Shown here: piece by piece, positions 55,494 to 64,000 of the stretch | How the letters are laid out: each line of letters begins with the position of its first letter | How positions within the stretch are numbered: position 1 is the first letter of the stretch | Source of the DNA: Aedoeadaptatus coli | GTDB lineage: Bacteria; Bacillota; Clostridia; Tissierellales; Peptoniphilaceae | NCBI RefSeq assembly: GCF_900343085.1 | Contig: NZ_OPYI01000004.1 | Span: 62,001-126,000, forward strand | Length of the DNA: 64,000 bases | Direction: 5' to 3' | Translations under genes and position numbers: made by a program | The notes under the pieces: generated by a model | What the model was told of the DNA's origin: nothing | The model's database searches: none | The model's input: only the letters and a program-made list of their open reading frames with translations

Positions 55494-55748
55494 ATGAACG
55501 AAAAATTGGGAATTATCGCCATTATCGTCGAGACCGGCTCCGGTGAAACCATTAAGAGGATCAACGACCTCTTACACGAGGAGCGGGACATTATTGTGGG
55601 ACGATTGGGCATTCCCTACCCGAAACGCGGATTGTCGCTCATCAGTGTCGTCGTCGACGGCAAACAAGATAAAATCAACGCCCTGTCGGGAAAACTGGGC
55701 ATGCTGGAGGACGTCACTGTACGAACCACCTTGGCCGGAGATCTATGA
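55494..55748 (+). CDS. TM1266-type iron-only hydrogenase system regulator
   Basis: 84 residues, ACT-like ferredoxin-fold protein of the family usually found with [FeFe]-hydrogenase maturation genes (GIIAIIVETGSGETIKRIND, RLGIPYPKRGLSLISVVVDG, LSGKLGMLEDVTV). Predicted regulator; DNA binding is not proven from sequence. ATG 55494 after AGGAGGTG. Overlaps hydE by 4 bases. Confidence 0.85.
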   Translation: MNEKLGIIAIIVETGSGETIKRINDLLHEERDIIVGRLGIPYPKRGLSLISVVVDGKQDKINALSGKLGMLEDVTVRTTLAGDL

Positions 55749-56803
55749 TTCAGGAAATATTCAGAAAAGTAGATGAAGGCCGAGGCCTGGAGAGAGACGA
55801 CATACGCTATTTACTCGAAAACCGCGAGGCTGTGGAAGAGGCGGTCTTTGAAAAGGCACGGGCCATCACCGACCTGCACTTTCACAAAAAGATTTACGTG
55901 CGCGGTTTAATTGAATTTACAAACCATTGCCATAACAATTGCTACTACTGCGGCATTCGCCGGGACAACGGCGAGGTCGAGCGCTACCGCATCACCACCG
56001 AAGAGCTGGAAGCGTCGGTGGCCGTCGGTGCCGAGGCGGGCTTTCAAACCTTCGTCCTTCAAGGAGGCGAAGACGCCTACTTTACCGACGAGCGCCTGGT
56101 GGATTGGGTACGGCGAATCAAAAAGATTCAGCCGAGCTGCGCCATTACCCTCTCCGTCGGGGAGCGGAGCATGGAAAGCTACGCCCGCTTGAAAGAAGCC
56201 GGCGCCGATCGCTTTTTGCTGCGCCATGAAACCTACGATCCCGCCCATTACAAAAAGCTCCATCCGAAAGAAATGGATCAGCAAAAGCGGATGAAGTGCC
56301 TTATGGACTTAAAGGCCTTGGGCTACCAGGTGGGAAGCGGCTTTATGGTGGGCAGCCCCTATCAAACCATTGAAAATTTGGTGGATGACTTTATGTTCCT
56401 CCAAGAATTTCAGCCGGCCATGATCGGCATCGGCCCCTATGTGCGCCACCACGCCACGCCCTTTCGGGATTTCGAAAACGGCAGCGTGGAGTTGACGGCT
56501 ATGTGCATCGCCATTTTGCGTCTGCTTTTTCCCACGGCAAACATTCCGTCAACAACCGCCATGCAGACCTTGGCGGAAGACGGACGCAATCGAGGCATCT
56601 TAGCCGGGGCCAATGTGTTTATGCCCAATCTGTCGCCGCCCAGGGTGCGAAAGAGCTACGCCCTCTACGACAACAAGGCGGCCTTTGCCTTGGAAGCGGC
56701 GGAAAACTTAAGGGATCTAAAGGAGCAAATCGCCCAATTAGGTTATGAAATTGTTATGAGTCGAGGAGATTTTACGGGAAGGGAGAACCACAATGTACAA
56801 TAA
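55745..56803 (+). CDS. hydE: [FeFe] hydrogenase maturase HydE (radical SAM)
   Basis: 352 residues. Radical SAM enzyme in assembly of the hydrogenase H-cluster. Cluster motif CHNNCYYC (C-x3-C-x2-C) at about residues 61-68, RYRITTEE, FVLQGGED, LLRHETYDPAHY and the C-terminal NVFMPNLSPP. Overlaps its neighbours on both sides. Confidence 0.93.
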   Translation: MIQEIFRKVDEGRGLERDDIRYLLENREAVEEAVFEKARAITDLHFHKKIYVRGLIEFTNHCHNNCYYCGIRRDNGEVERYRITTEELEASVAVGAEAGFQTFVLQGGEDAYFTDERLVDWVRRIKKIQPSCAITLSVGERSMESYARLKEAGADRFLLRHETYDPAHYKKLHPKEMDQQKRMKCLMDLKALGYQVGSGFMVGSPYQTIENLVDDFMFLQEFQPAMIGIGPYVRHHATPFRDFENGSVELTAMCIAILRLLFPTANIPSTTAMQTLAEDGRNRGILAGANVFMPNLSPPRVRKSYALYDNKAAFALEAAENLRDLKEQIAQLGYEIVMSRGDFTGRENHNVQ

Positions 56804-58208
56804 AATGTCTGCAAAGGCAGAAGAATTTATCAATCACGACGAAATTATGGCCACGCTGGAAGAGGCCAACGCCAATCGCACGAACCGCGAAATGCAGGAG
56901 GCGATTTTAGAAAAGGGTCGGAAAATGAAGGGCCTGGACCACCGGGAAGCGGCGGTTCTCTTAATGTCGGAGCTGGATGACATTCGCGAATCCTTCCGCC
57001 AATTGGCGAGAGACATTAAAAAGAAGTACTACGGCAATCGCATCGTGCTTTTCGCGCCCCTGTATCTGTCCAACTACTGCGTCAACGGCTGCGTCTACTG
57101 CCCCTACCACTACAAAAATAAAAACATCGACCGGGTCAAACTCACCCAAGAACAAATCGAAAAGGAAGTCATCGCCCTGCAAGACTTGGGCCACAAGCGC
57201 CTGGCACTGGAGCTGGGCGAAGATCCGGTGAACAATCCCATCGAATACGTCTTGGAAAGCATCAAAACCATCTACTCCATTAAGCATAAAAACGGCGCCA
57301 TTCGCCGCGTCAATGTAAACATCGCGGCCACCACCGTGGAAAATTACAGAAAGCTGAAAGAAGCGGAAATCGGCACCTACATTCTGTTCCAAGAAACCTA
57401 CCACAAGGAAAATTACGAAGCCCTGCACCCGACGGGACCGAAATCCAACTGGGCCTACCACACGGAAGCCATGGACCGAGCCATGGAAGGCGGCATCGAC
57501 GACGTGGGCCTGGGCGTCTTGTACGGCCTGAACAATTATCCCTACGACTTCGTGGGCCAATTGATGCACGCGGAACACTTGGAAGCCTACAAGGGCGTGG
57601 GACCCCACACGATTTCCGTGCCCCGGATTCGCCCCGCCGACGACATCGACCCCGACGAATTTGAAAACGGCGTGCCCGATGAAATTTTCGAAGACATTAT
57701 CGCCTTGATTCGCGTGGCCGTTCCCTACACGGGCATGATTATTTCCACGCGGGAAAGTCAGGAAATGCGCAAAAAGGCCCTGGAACTTGGCGTATCCCAA
57801 ATCAGCGGCGGCTCCAAAACCTCCGTCGGCGGCTACGATGAAGACAGAGCAGAAGACAACTCCGCCCAATTCGACACCGACGACTGCCGTAGCCTGGATG
57901 AAGTTATTCACTGGCTCCTGGACTTAGGCTATCTGCCCAGCTTCTGCACGGCCTGCTACCGGGCGGGACGCACCGGCGAAACCTTTATGGAAGAAGTGAA
58001 GAGCTTCCAAATCGCCAAATTCTGTCAGCCCAACGCCATTATGACTCTGCAGGAATACCTCTCCGACTACGCCGCTGACGATACCTGCCAATTAGGCGAA
58101 GAAAAAATCCACGATTTCTTAAAGGATGTGGAACGGGACGATCTGCGTGAAAAGGCCGCGGAATACGTGAAGCGCATTCAAGGCGGCGAACGGGACTTCA
58201 GGTTCTGA
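56793..58208 (+). CDS. hydG: [FeFe] hydrogenase maturase HydG (tyrosine lyase)
   Basis: 471 residues. Radical SAM enzyme that cuts tyrosine to make the CO and CN ligands of the H-cluster. N-terminal cluster CVNGCVYC and the second C-terminal cluster site CTAC...FCQPN, which separates HydG from the thiamine enzyme ThiH. LELGEDPVNNPIEYV and QISGGSKTSVGGY also fit. Start ATG 56793 after GGGAAGGAG, inside the end of hydE. Confidence 0.95.
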   Translation: MYNKMSAKAEEFINHDEIMATLEEANANRTNREMQEAILEKGRKMKGLDHREAAVLLMSELDDIRESFRQLARDIKKKYYGNRIVLFAPLYLSNYCVNGCVYCPYHYKNKNIDRVKLTQEQIEKEVIALQDLGHKRLALELGEDPVNNPIEYVLESIKTIYSIKHKNGAIRRVNVNIAATTVENYRKLKEAEIGTYILFQETYHKENYEALHPTGPKSNWAYHTEAMDRAMEGGIDDVGLGVLYGLNNYPYDFVGQLMHAEHLEAYKGVGPHTISVPRIRPADDIDPDEFENGVPDEIFEDIIALIRVAVPYTGMIISTRESQEMRKKALELGVSQISGGSKTSVGGYDEDRAEDNSAQFDTDDCRSLDEVIHWLLDLGYLPSFCTACYRAGRTGETFMEEVKSFQIAKFCQPNAIMTLQEYLSDYAADDTCQLGEEKIHDFLKDVERDDLREKAAEYVKRIQGGERDFRF

Positions 58209-58209
58209 T

Positions 58210-59286
58210 ATGGAAACGCAAAGAGGACTTCGGCTGCACATCGCCATTTTCGGAAAGACCAACAGCGGCAAAAGCACCTTAATGAACCTGCTCACCGAGC
58301 AAACCACCTCCATGGTTTCGCCGAAGCCGGGCACCACCACGGATCCGGTGTATAAGAACATGGAAGTGGACGGCCTGGGCCCGGTGACTTTCATCGACAC
58401 GGCGGGCACCGCCGATGAGACGGAGCTCGGCGAAGCCCGGGGGGCGCGCACCATGAAAGTGGTGGATGAAATCGACGGCGCCATTTTAATCGGTGAGGTA
58501 GGCGACGGCATTTTAGAGCCCTTGGCGAAAAAAGACCTGCCCGTCTTAAAATTAAATCGCCCCTTTCCCGAGCGGGATGAAATTTTAAATTCCCTGACGG
58601 CGCTCTTCAAGGAAAAAAAGAAGGCTCCGGGTCTTTTCGACGGCATGGACATGGGAGAACACCTGCTCTTCGTCATGCCTCAAGACGAATCGGCGCCGAA
58701 GGGGCGGCTGATTTTGCCTCAAGTACAGGCCCTTAGAGAAGTCATCGACAAGGGCCTCACCGCCACGATTTGCGACTTGGACACCATGGACGGGGCCATT
58801 GAAAAACTGGCTAAAGCGCCGGATTGGATCGTCACCGACTCCCAGGTTTTCTCGGAAGTATACGCGAAAAAGCCGGCGGACTCCAAGATCACGTCCTTTT
58901 CTATCTTGTTCGCCCGGGCCAAAGGCGACATTGACATCATGGTAGAGGGAGCGAAGACCTTGCGCAGCTTGCCCGGGGATGCGAAGATTCTTATGGCGGA
59001 GGCATGCACCCACTCGCCCAAGGAAGAAGACATCGGCCGGGTAAAAATCCCCGCCATGCTCAAAAAGCGCTTGGGCGACGGGATCGCCGTGGACTTTACC
59101 CGGGGACTGAGCTTTCCCGAAAATGTCGGCGATTACGATCTCATCATTATGTGCGGCAGCTGCATGTTTCAGCGGCCCGTGGTCCAGGCTCGGGTGGCCA
59201 AGGCCTGTGAAAAAAACGTCCCCGTCACCAATTACGGCCTGGTTATTGCCGAGGCCAAGGGCATATTGGACAAAGTCGATTTTTAA
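58210..59286 (+). CDS. hydF: [FeFe] hydrogenase maturation GTPase HydF
   Basis: 358 residues. Scaffold that receives the di-iron unit and passes it to the hydrogenase. G1 GKTNSGKS at 15-22, DTAGTADE (G3) and C-terminal cluster ligands in EACTHSP and MCGSCMF. G4 is weak, as often in this family. Starts 1 base after the hydG stop. The maturation set is complete (E, G, F), but the hydrogenase itself is not in the window. Confidence 0.93.
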   Translation: METQRGLRLHIAIFGKTNSGKSTLMNLLTEQTTSMVSPKPGTTTDPVYKNMEVDGLGPVTFIDTAGTADETELGEARGARTMKVVDEIDGAILIGEVGDGILEPLAKKDLPVLKLNRPFPERDEILNSLTALFKEKKKAPGLFDGMDMGEHLLFVMPQDESAPKGRLILPQVQALREVIDKGLTATICDLDTMDGAIEKLAKAPDWIVTDSQVFSEVYAKKPADSKITSFSILFARAKGDIDIMVEGAKTLRSLPGDAKILMAEACTHSPKEEDIGRVKIPAMLKKRLGDGIAVDFTRGLSFPENVGDYDLIIMCGSCMFQRPVVQARVAKACEKNVPVTNYGLVIAEAKGILDKVDF

Positions 59287-59325
59287 GAAGCGACAAAGTC
59301 GGATTGCAAAATAAATAAAAATACG

Positions 59326-59355
59326 AAGCGGTGAGCCGAGCGCTCGCCGTTTCTT
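59326..59355 (+). terminator. intrinsic terminator after hydF
   Basis: Stem AAGCGGTGAGC / GCTCGCCGTTT with G-T pairs, then TTTCTTT. Confidence 0.75.
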
Positions 59356-59369
59356 TATGGGAAGAAATG

Positions 59370-59398
59370 TTGTGAGATGTTGCCGTGTTCGATATAAT
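59370..59398 (+). promoter_or_regulatory. promoter of the glmU-prs-pth operon
   Basis: TTGTGA (59370-59375), 17-base spacer, TATAAT (59393-59398). Confidence 0.7.
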
Positions 59399-59431
59399 AG
59401 TTCCCAGAAGGATTACGAGTGAGGTGTAAGT

Positions 59432-60805
59432 GTGAATGTATCAATTATTTTAGCGGCAGGCGAAGGCACGCGGATGAAATCCGACATGCCAAAGGTGCTG
59501 CATAAAGTTGCGGGAAAAGCCATATTAAGTTATGTGGTGGACAACTGCATCGCCAATGCCATGGATAAAACCGTGGTTATCGTCGGACACAAAAAGGCCG
59601 ACGTCATCGACTATTTTAAAGACGCGCCGCTCACGTTTATCGAGCAAGCCATGGGCGAAGGCGTTCCCTACGGCACGGGCTACGCCGTCTACTGCGCCAT
59701 GGACGAATTTTCCGACGAGGACAAGGTCTATATTCTCACCGGCGACACGCCCCTGTTTAAAGAAGAGACCATCGCCAGATTCAGAGCCTATGTGGAAAGC
59801 CACGACTTCGACGCATGCGTGTTAACCGCCGTGGTCAGCGATCCCTTCGGCTACGGCCGAATCATTCGGGACCAAGATTCCACCATCGCGGGCATCGTGG
59901 AAGAAAAAGACGCCACGGATAAAGAAAAAGCCATTACGGAAGTAAACACGGGCATCTTTGCCTTTACGGGCCGGGCCTTAAAAGAAAACATCGGCAATTT
60001 AAGCTCCGACAACAAACAGAGCGAACTTTACTTAACCGATGTGATCCAAATGCTTAAAGACGACGGAAAGAAAATCGGCGGATTTACCATTTGCAACGAA
60101 GAAGAAATGCTCGGGGTCAATTCCCGGGTGCAATTGGCCGCCTGTGAAAAAGTCATGCGCCGCCGCATCAACAAGTACCATATGGAAAACGGCGTCACCT
60201 TCCTCGACGACGCATCGACCTTAATCGACAGCGGCGTCAAAATCGGTCGCGACACGATTTTAGGGCCGAGCATCCACTTAGTGGGCGAGACGGTGATCGG
60301 CGAAGGCTGCGTCATTCAAGGCGCGAGCCGCATCGTGGACAGCACCGTGGCAGACGGCGCCGTCATCGACTCTTCCGTCGTTGAAAAATCCGTCGTGGGC
60401 CAAGGCGTGACCATGGGGCCCTACGCCCACCTGCGCCCCAACTGCGTATTGGAAGAAAATGTGCACATCGGCAATTTTGTGGAAGTGAAAAATTCCCACA
60501 TCGGCAAGGGCACCAAGGCGGGCCATTTGGCCTATATCGGCGACGGCGACGTGGGAGAAAATGTCAACATCAGCTGCGGCGTGATCTTTTGCAATTACAA
60601 CGGCAAGGAAAAATTCCGCACCACCATCGGCGACAATGCCTTTATCGGCTCCAATGTCAATTTGGTGGCCCCCATCGCCATCGGCGAAGGCGCCTTTATC
60701 GCCGCCGGCAGCACGGTGTCGAAAAATGTGGAAGACGGAAGTTTGGCAGTAGAGAGAAGTGAACAGAGAATGATTCCCGGTTGGAACCGGAGAAAGGACA
60801 GCTAG
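59432..60805 (+). CDS. glmU: bifunctional GlcNAc-1-P uridyltransferase / GlcN-1-P acetyltransferase
   Basis: 457 residues. Makes UDP-GlcNAc for peptidoglycan. N-terminal pyrophosphorylase with [19 protein letters not shown], then a left-handed beta-helix with hexapeptide repeats (from about residue 250) ending in the acetyltransferase site ([14 protein letters not shown]). GTG start 59432 after GAGGTGT. The glmU-prs-pth-mfd order is typical of Firmicutes. Confidence 0.96.
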   Translation: MNVSIILAAGEGTRMKSDMPKVLHKVAGKAILSYVVDNCIANAMDKTVVIVGHKKADVIDYFKDAPLTFIEQAMGEGVPYGTGYAVYCAMDEFSDEDKVYILTGDTPLFKEETIARFRAYVESHDFDACVLTAVVSDPFGYGRIIRDQDSTIAGIVEEKDATDKEKAITEVNTGIFAFTGRALKENIGNLSSDNKQSELYLTDVIQMLKDDGKKIGGFTICNEEEMLGVNSRVQLAACEKVMRRRINKYHMENGVTFLDDASTLIDSGVKIGRDTILGPSIHLVGETVIGEGCVIQGASRIVDSTVADGAVIDSSVVEKSVVGQGVTMGPYAHLRPNCVLEENVHIGNFVEVKNSHIGKGTKAGHLAYIGDGDVGENVNISCGVIFCNYNGKEKFRTTIGDNAFIGSNVNLVAPIAIGEGAFIAAGSTVSKNVEDGSLAVERSEQRMIPGWNRRKDS

Positions 60806-60806
60806 T

Positions 60807-61763
60807 ATGAATAATCACGGTGAAGTCGTCGTTATTGCGGGCAATTCCAACCAGCCCTTAGTGGAGAGAATCTGTAAGATTCTGGGCATCGAACAAAGTG
60901 CCTGCGAAGTCAAACAATTCTCCGACGGAGAAATCTCCATCGACATTATGGATTCCGTGCGGGGCAGAGACGTATTCGTCATTCAACCCACCTCGGGTCC
61001 GGTAAACGACCACTTAATGGAACTTTTGATTTTAATCGACGCCTTAAAGCGTGCCTCCGCCGGCCGGATCAACGCCGTCGTGCCCTATTACGGCTACGCC
61101 CGCCAAGACAGAAAAGTGCGGGCAAGAGAACCGATTACGGCGAAACTCGTGGCCAATTTAATGACCGTAAGCGGCGCGGACCGCGTCATCTGCATGGACC
61201 TGCACGCCGGTCAAATTCAAGGCTACTTCGACATTCCCGTCGATCACTTAACCGCCGTTCCCTACTTGGCGAAATACTTTAAAGAAAACATCGACACATC
61301 CAATATCGTCGCCGTCAGTCCCGACTTGGGCGGCGTCACACGCACTCGTAAATTTGCCGAAGAAATCAACGGCGCTCCCATTGCTATTATCGAAAAGAGA
61401 CGACCCAAGGCCAACGAAAACGTGGTAATGAACGTCATCGGTTCCATCGAAGGCAAAGACTGCATCCTCGTGGACGACATTATCGACACGGCGGGCACGG
61501 TCTGCAAGGCCGCCGACGCCCTGAAAAAATACGGTGCCAAGAAGGTCTACGGCTGCGCCACCCACGGCGTGCTTTCGGGACCGGCCATCGAACGCATCGA
61601 CAATTCCGTTATGGAACGCTTCGTCATTACCGACACCATCGACTTGCCGGAAGAAAAACACATCGACAAGATCGACATCGTGTCCGTGGCACCGATTCTC
61701 GCCAGTGCCATTACGCGGGTAAATACCGACCGCTCCATTAGCAAGATCTTCGAAGAAGTGTAA
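60807..61763 (+). CDS. prs: ribose-phosphate pyrophosphokinase
   Basis: 318 residues. Makes PRPP for nucleotide, His, Trp and NAD synthesis. [40 protein letters not shown] and the PRPP loop DDIIDTAGT are present. Starts 1 base after the glmU stop, with GAAAGGA as ribosome site. Confidence 0.96.
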   Translation: MNNHGEVVVIAGNSNQPLVERICKILGIEQSACEVKQFSDGEISIDIMDSVRGRDVFVIQPTSGPVNDHLMELLILIDALKRASAGRINAVVPYYGYARQDRKVRAREPITAKLVANLMTVSGADRVICMDLHAGQIQGYFDIPVDHLTAVPYLAKYFKENIDTSNIVAVSPDLGGVTRTRKFAEEINGAPIAIIEKRRPKANENVVMNVIGSIEGKDCILVDDIIDTAGTVCKAADALKKYGAKKVYGCATHGVLSGPAIERIDNSVMERFVITDTIDLPEEKHIDKIDIVSVAPILASAITRVNTDRSISKIFEEV

Positions 61764-61764
61764 A

Positions 61765-62325
61765 ATGCTTATCGTCGGTTTAGGAAACCCGGGGGATCGC
61801 TACAAAAACACCAGACACAATGTGGGCTTTATGGCCGTGGACGCCATTTCAGACGCTTTAAACATTCCCGTAAGCTCCATTAAATTTAAAGGCCTTTACG
61901 GGGAAGGGCGCGCCTTTGGAAAGAAGGTGCGTCTTTTAAAGCCTACCACCTACATGAACGAGTCCGGCCAATCGGTGAGGGCGTGCATGGATTACTTTAA
62001 AATCGCGCCGGAAGATGTGCTGGTCTTGGTGGACGATATCGACATCGCCTTCGGCACCATTCGGCTTCGTAAATCCGGCAGTGCCGGCACCCACAACGGA
62101 CTGAAGTCCATTATTTACCAAGTGCAATCGGATCAATTTCCCCGACTGAAAATCGCCGTGGGAAAGAAAAATCCCCACATGGACTTGGCCGATTTCGTCC
62201 TCAGCACCTTTTCCGGGGACGAGGAAAAAATCATGGACGAAACCATTGAAAAGGCGAAGGATGCCACACTTTTGTTTATAAAAGAGGGGCTCGATGCCGC
62301 CATGAATACCTATAACGGAAAGTAG
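61765..62325 (+). CDS. pth: peptidyl-tRNA hydrolase
   Basis: 186 residues. Recycles peptidyl-tRNA. GLGNPGDRYKNTRHNVGF with the catalytic His, KPTTYMNESGQSV, LVLVDDIDI and GSAGTHNGLKSI are conserved. Starts 1 base after the prs stop; no ribosome site of its own is obvious, so it probably relies on coupling. Confidence 0.95.
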   Translation: MLIVGLGNPGDRYKNTRHNVGFMAVDAISDALNIPVSSIKFKGLYGEGRAFGKKVRLLKPTTYMNESGQSVRACMDYFKIAPEDVLVLVDDIDIAFGTIRLRKSGSAGTHNGLKSIIYQVQSDQFPRLKIAVGKKNPHMDLADFVLSTFSGDEEKIMDETIEKAKDATLLFIKEGLDAAMNTYNGK

Positions 62326-62351
62326 AAAGCAGCTCCAAGGGGCTGCTTTTT
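62326..62351 (+). terminator. intrinsic terminator between pth and mfd
   Basis: Stem AAAGCAGCTCC / GGGGCTGCTTTTT with AA turn. The T-tract runs directly into the mfd Shine-Dalgarno TAGGAGG, so part of the transcripts may continue into mfd. Confidence 0.8.
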
Positions 62352-62361
62352 AGGAGGCAAA

Positions 62362-64000
62362 ATGACGCGTATTTACAATGAGCTTTTTTCAAAGGATCCC
62401 TCCTTTCGACAAGTGTCAGACGGCCTGAGGGAGGGCGAATTTCCCATCGGCTGCTACGGCTTGGCGGAGGCGGCCATTGCCCCTGTCGTGGATACGATCC
62501 GTAGGGATCAAGACAGGCCCGTGCTTCTCGTGACCTACGACGTGGCTCGGGCGAAGCGATTGGCGGAAGACTTGTCTTACTACGCCGAAGAAGGCGTCTT
62601 TCAGCTCCAGGCCCGAGAACTGTTTTTCTTTCAACGGGACGCGGGGAGCAACGAGCTTTTAAGCGCCCGATTGAAAACCCTTCAGGCCATGTTGGACGGC
62701 CGGGCTAAGATCGTGGTCACCACGCCGGAGGCTTTGGGTGGCATTTTTCTGAAGCCTGTGTATCTGAAAGATGCGGCATTCTCCCTTCAAGTAGGGGATG
62801 TGGTGGACACCGACGCCCTCACGGAAAAGCTTTTGGCATCGGGCTACAAGCGCGTAGATTTCGTCGAGGGCATGGGCCAATTTTCCATTCGCGGCGGCAT
62901 CATCGACATTTTCACGCCCCAAGATTACCCCTACCGGGTGGAGCTTTTCGACGTGGAGGTGGACTCCATACGCCGCTTCGATCCCGAGACCCAGCGCTCC
63001 GTGGAAGATGTGGATGGGGCGGAGATCTTTCCTGTTCACGACGTCATTTTCGACGACGGCCTCAAAGACAGCGTGGCCGCCGCCATCGAAAAAGATCTGA
63101 AGAAAATAAAAAAATTGAGCCGCGTCTCCCAAGATCGGGCGGAAGAAAAATTTATGCCCCTGATGGAGCAGTTGAAAGACCGCGCCTTTTTGTCCCACAC
63201 GGATCTCCTGCTTCCCTACATTCCCGAAAAGGAGCGGGCCTCCGTCGTCGATTACTTTAAGGAATCGCCGTTGATTTTTGTCGACGAGCCGCGGCGCATG
63301 AGGGAAGTGGCTGAGAAGCAGGAGCTTTCTCTCGTCGATACCCTGAGCGATTTGGCCGAGGCAGGGGAGCTTTTAAAGTCCCATTTAAGCATACAAATCG
63401 ACTACGACGTCATCGAGGGGGACTTGGCGGCGCGGGATGCAATTATCTCCAGCCACATCGTCCGCGCTCCGGGAAATTATCAGCTGAAGCGCATCGCCAA
63501 TTTCAATGTAAAGACCGTCACCAGTTTCGGCGGCCGCATGCGCTACTTCAAAGAAGAAATTCAGCGCTATCTGGACAGAGACTACGCCGTCGTCCTCTTA
63601 GGCGGCAGCGAGGAGAAGACCCGCCGGTTGGAAGACACGGTGCGGGACATGGGCTTTGCGCCCGTGCCTCTTAAGGATGTCTTAATGCCCGGGGTGATAC
63701 AATTTGATTCCGGTCACGTGCACGGCGGCTTCGAGATGGAAGAAGTGCGCTTCGTCCTCTTAAATGCCACGGAAATTTTCGGCGAGACGAAAAAAAGAAA
63801 GCGGCGGCGCAAGAAAAAAGACGTCATCGACTTGGGGAGCCTGTCCGTCGGCGATTACGTGGTCCACGAAATGCACGGCATCGGAAAATTTATGGGCACC
63901 ACCAATCTGGAGGTGCAGGGCATACGCCGGGACTACATCAGCCTCTTCTACCAAGGGGGCGACAAGCTCTTTTTGCCCATGGATCAAATGGCTTTGATTC
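62362..64000 (+). CDS. mfd: transcription-repair coupling factor Mfd, 3' end outside window
   Basis: First 546 codons; the frame is still open at the window edge. Mfd removes stalled RNA polymerase and recruits UvrA. ATG 62362 after TAGGAGG. Visible: the UvrB-like N-terminal part (RELFFFQRDAGSNELLSARL, VVTTPEAL, GQFSIRGGIIDIFTP), a middle domain, a highly basic linker (KKRKRRRKKK, about residues 475-484) and the start of the CarD-like RNA polymerase interaction domain (VGDYVVHEMHGIGKF). The helicase/translocase part lies beyond the window. Confidence 0.95.
   Translation, partial: MTRIYNELFSKDPSFRQVSDGLREGEFPIGCYGLAEAAIAPVVDTIRRDQDRPVLLVTYDVARAKRLAEDLSYYAEEGVFQLQARELFFFQRDAGSNELLSARLKTLQAMLDGRAKIVVTTPEALGGIFLKPVYLKDAAFSLQVGDVVDTDALTEKLLASGYKRVDFVEGMGQFSIRGGIIDIFTPQDYPYRVELFDVEVDSIRRFDPETQRSVEDVDGAEIFPVHDVIFDDGLKDSVAAAIEKDLKKIKKLSRVSQDRAEEKFMPLMEQLKDRAFLSHTDLLLPYIPEKERASVVDYFKESPLIFVDEPRRMREVAEKQELSLVDTLSDLAEAGELLKSHLSIQIDYDVIEGDLAARDAIISSHIVRAPGNYQLKRIANFNVKTVTSFGGRMRYFKEEIQRYLDRDYAVVLLGGSEEKTRRLEDTVRDMGFAPVPLKDVLMPGVIQFDSGHVHGGFEMEEVRFVLLNATEIFGETKKRKRRRKKKDVIDLGSLSVGDYVVHEMHGIGKFMGTTNLEVQGIRRDYISLFYQGGDKLFLPMDQMALI

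Overview
The window is a gene-dense, G+C-rich stretch of a bacterial chromosome from an anaerobic, low-oxygen-tolerance Firmicute. The gene order tig-clpP-clpX-lon-ysxC, the strong GGAGG ribosome binding sites and frequent TTG/GTG starts point to Firmicutes. HydE/HydG/HydF, two rubredoxins, an old-yellow-enzyme-type reductase and an aspartate dehydrogenase (NadX) in place of the oxygen-using NadB point to a strict anaerobe. A member of Clostridia/Tissierellia (for example Peptoniphilaceae) is my best guess; the sequence alone does not settle it.

Layout. 1-3.7 kb: the 3' part of a copper ATPase gene (copA) with an in-frame copZ chaperone at its end, a PC4-like protein, a lactate/malate-type dehydrogenase and a zinc-ribbon membrane protein. 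3.7-9.9 kb: the protein quality-control cluster (trigger factor, ClpP, ClpX, Lon, YsxC). 10-16.3 kb: rubredoxin (reverse strand), an RsbW-like ATPase, TypA, a YbaK-type deacylase, two unknown proteins, CvfB and RlmD. 16.28-19.59 kb: an A+T-rich island inserted at the 3' end of rlmD. It is bounded and interrupted by degenerate copies of the rlmD end and carries a signal peptidase I, a decayed IS3-family element, other gene relics, a 136-bp palindrome and an iron-sulfur metallochaperone with its own promoter. 19.6-24.7 kb: a small membrane protein, a lipoprotein, a reverse-strand nadA-nadC-niaR-nadX operon, a divergent rhodanese and a second rubredoxin. 24.7-36.9 kb: a flavin oxidoreductase, an ACT/UPF0210 pair, phosphate transport (PiT + DUF47), a UvrD-like helicase, a PAP2 phosphatase, a nitroreductase, a CadA-type metal ATPase, and a TPR protein / methionine aminopeptidase / cyclophilin set. 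37-42.8 kb: a DMT transporter, a two-gene ABC exporter, thymidine kinase and pseudouridine breakdown genes (psuK, psuG). 42.8-47.1 kb: an XRE-cupin regulator with potABCD. 47.1-55.3 kb: an FAD oxidoreductase, two membrane proteins, and a BMP-type nucleoside ABC importer with a PPC-domain protein. 55.5-59.3 kb: a TM1266-like regulator with hydE-hydG-hydF. 59.4-64 kb: glmU-prs-pth and the start of mfd, which runs off the window.

Most genes are ordinary housekeeping genes in tight operons separated by clear hairpin/T-tract terminators. The parts that deserve attention are the nested copA/copZ arrangement, the repeatedly invaded rlmD 3' end, the palindrome in front of nadA, the two competing hairpins in front of clpP, and several candidate operators. 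I saw no tRNA, rRNA, CRISPR array or replication origin.
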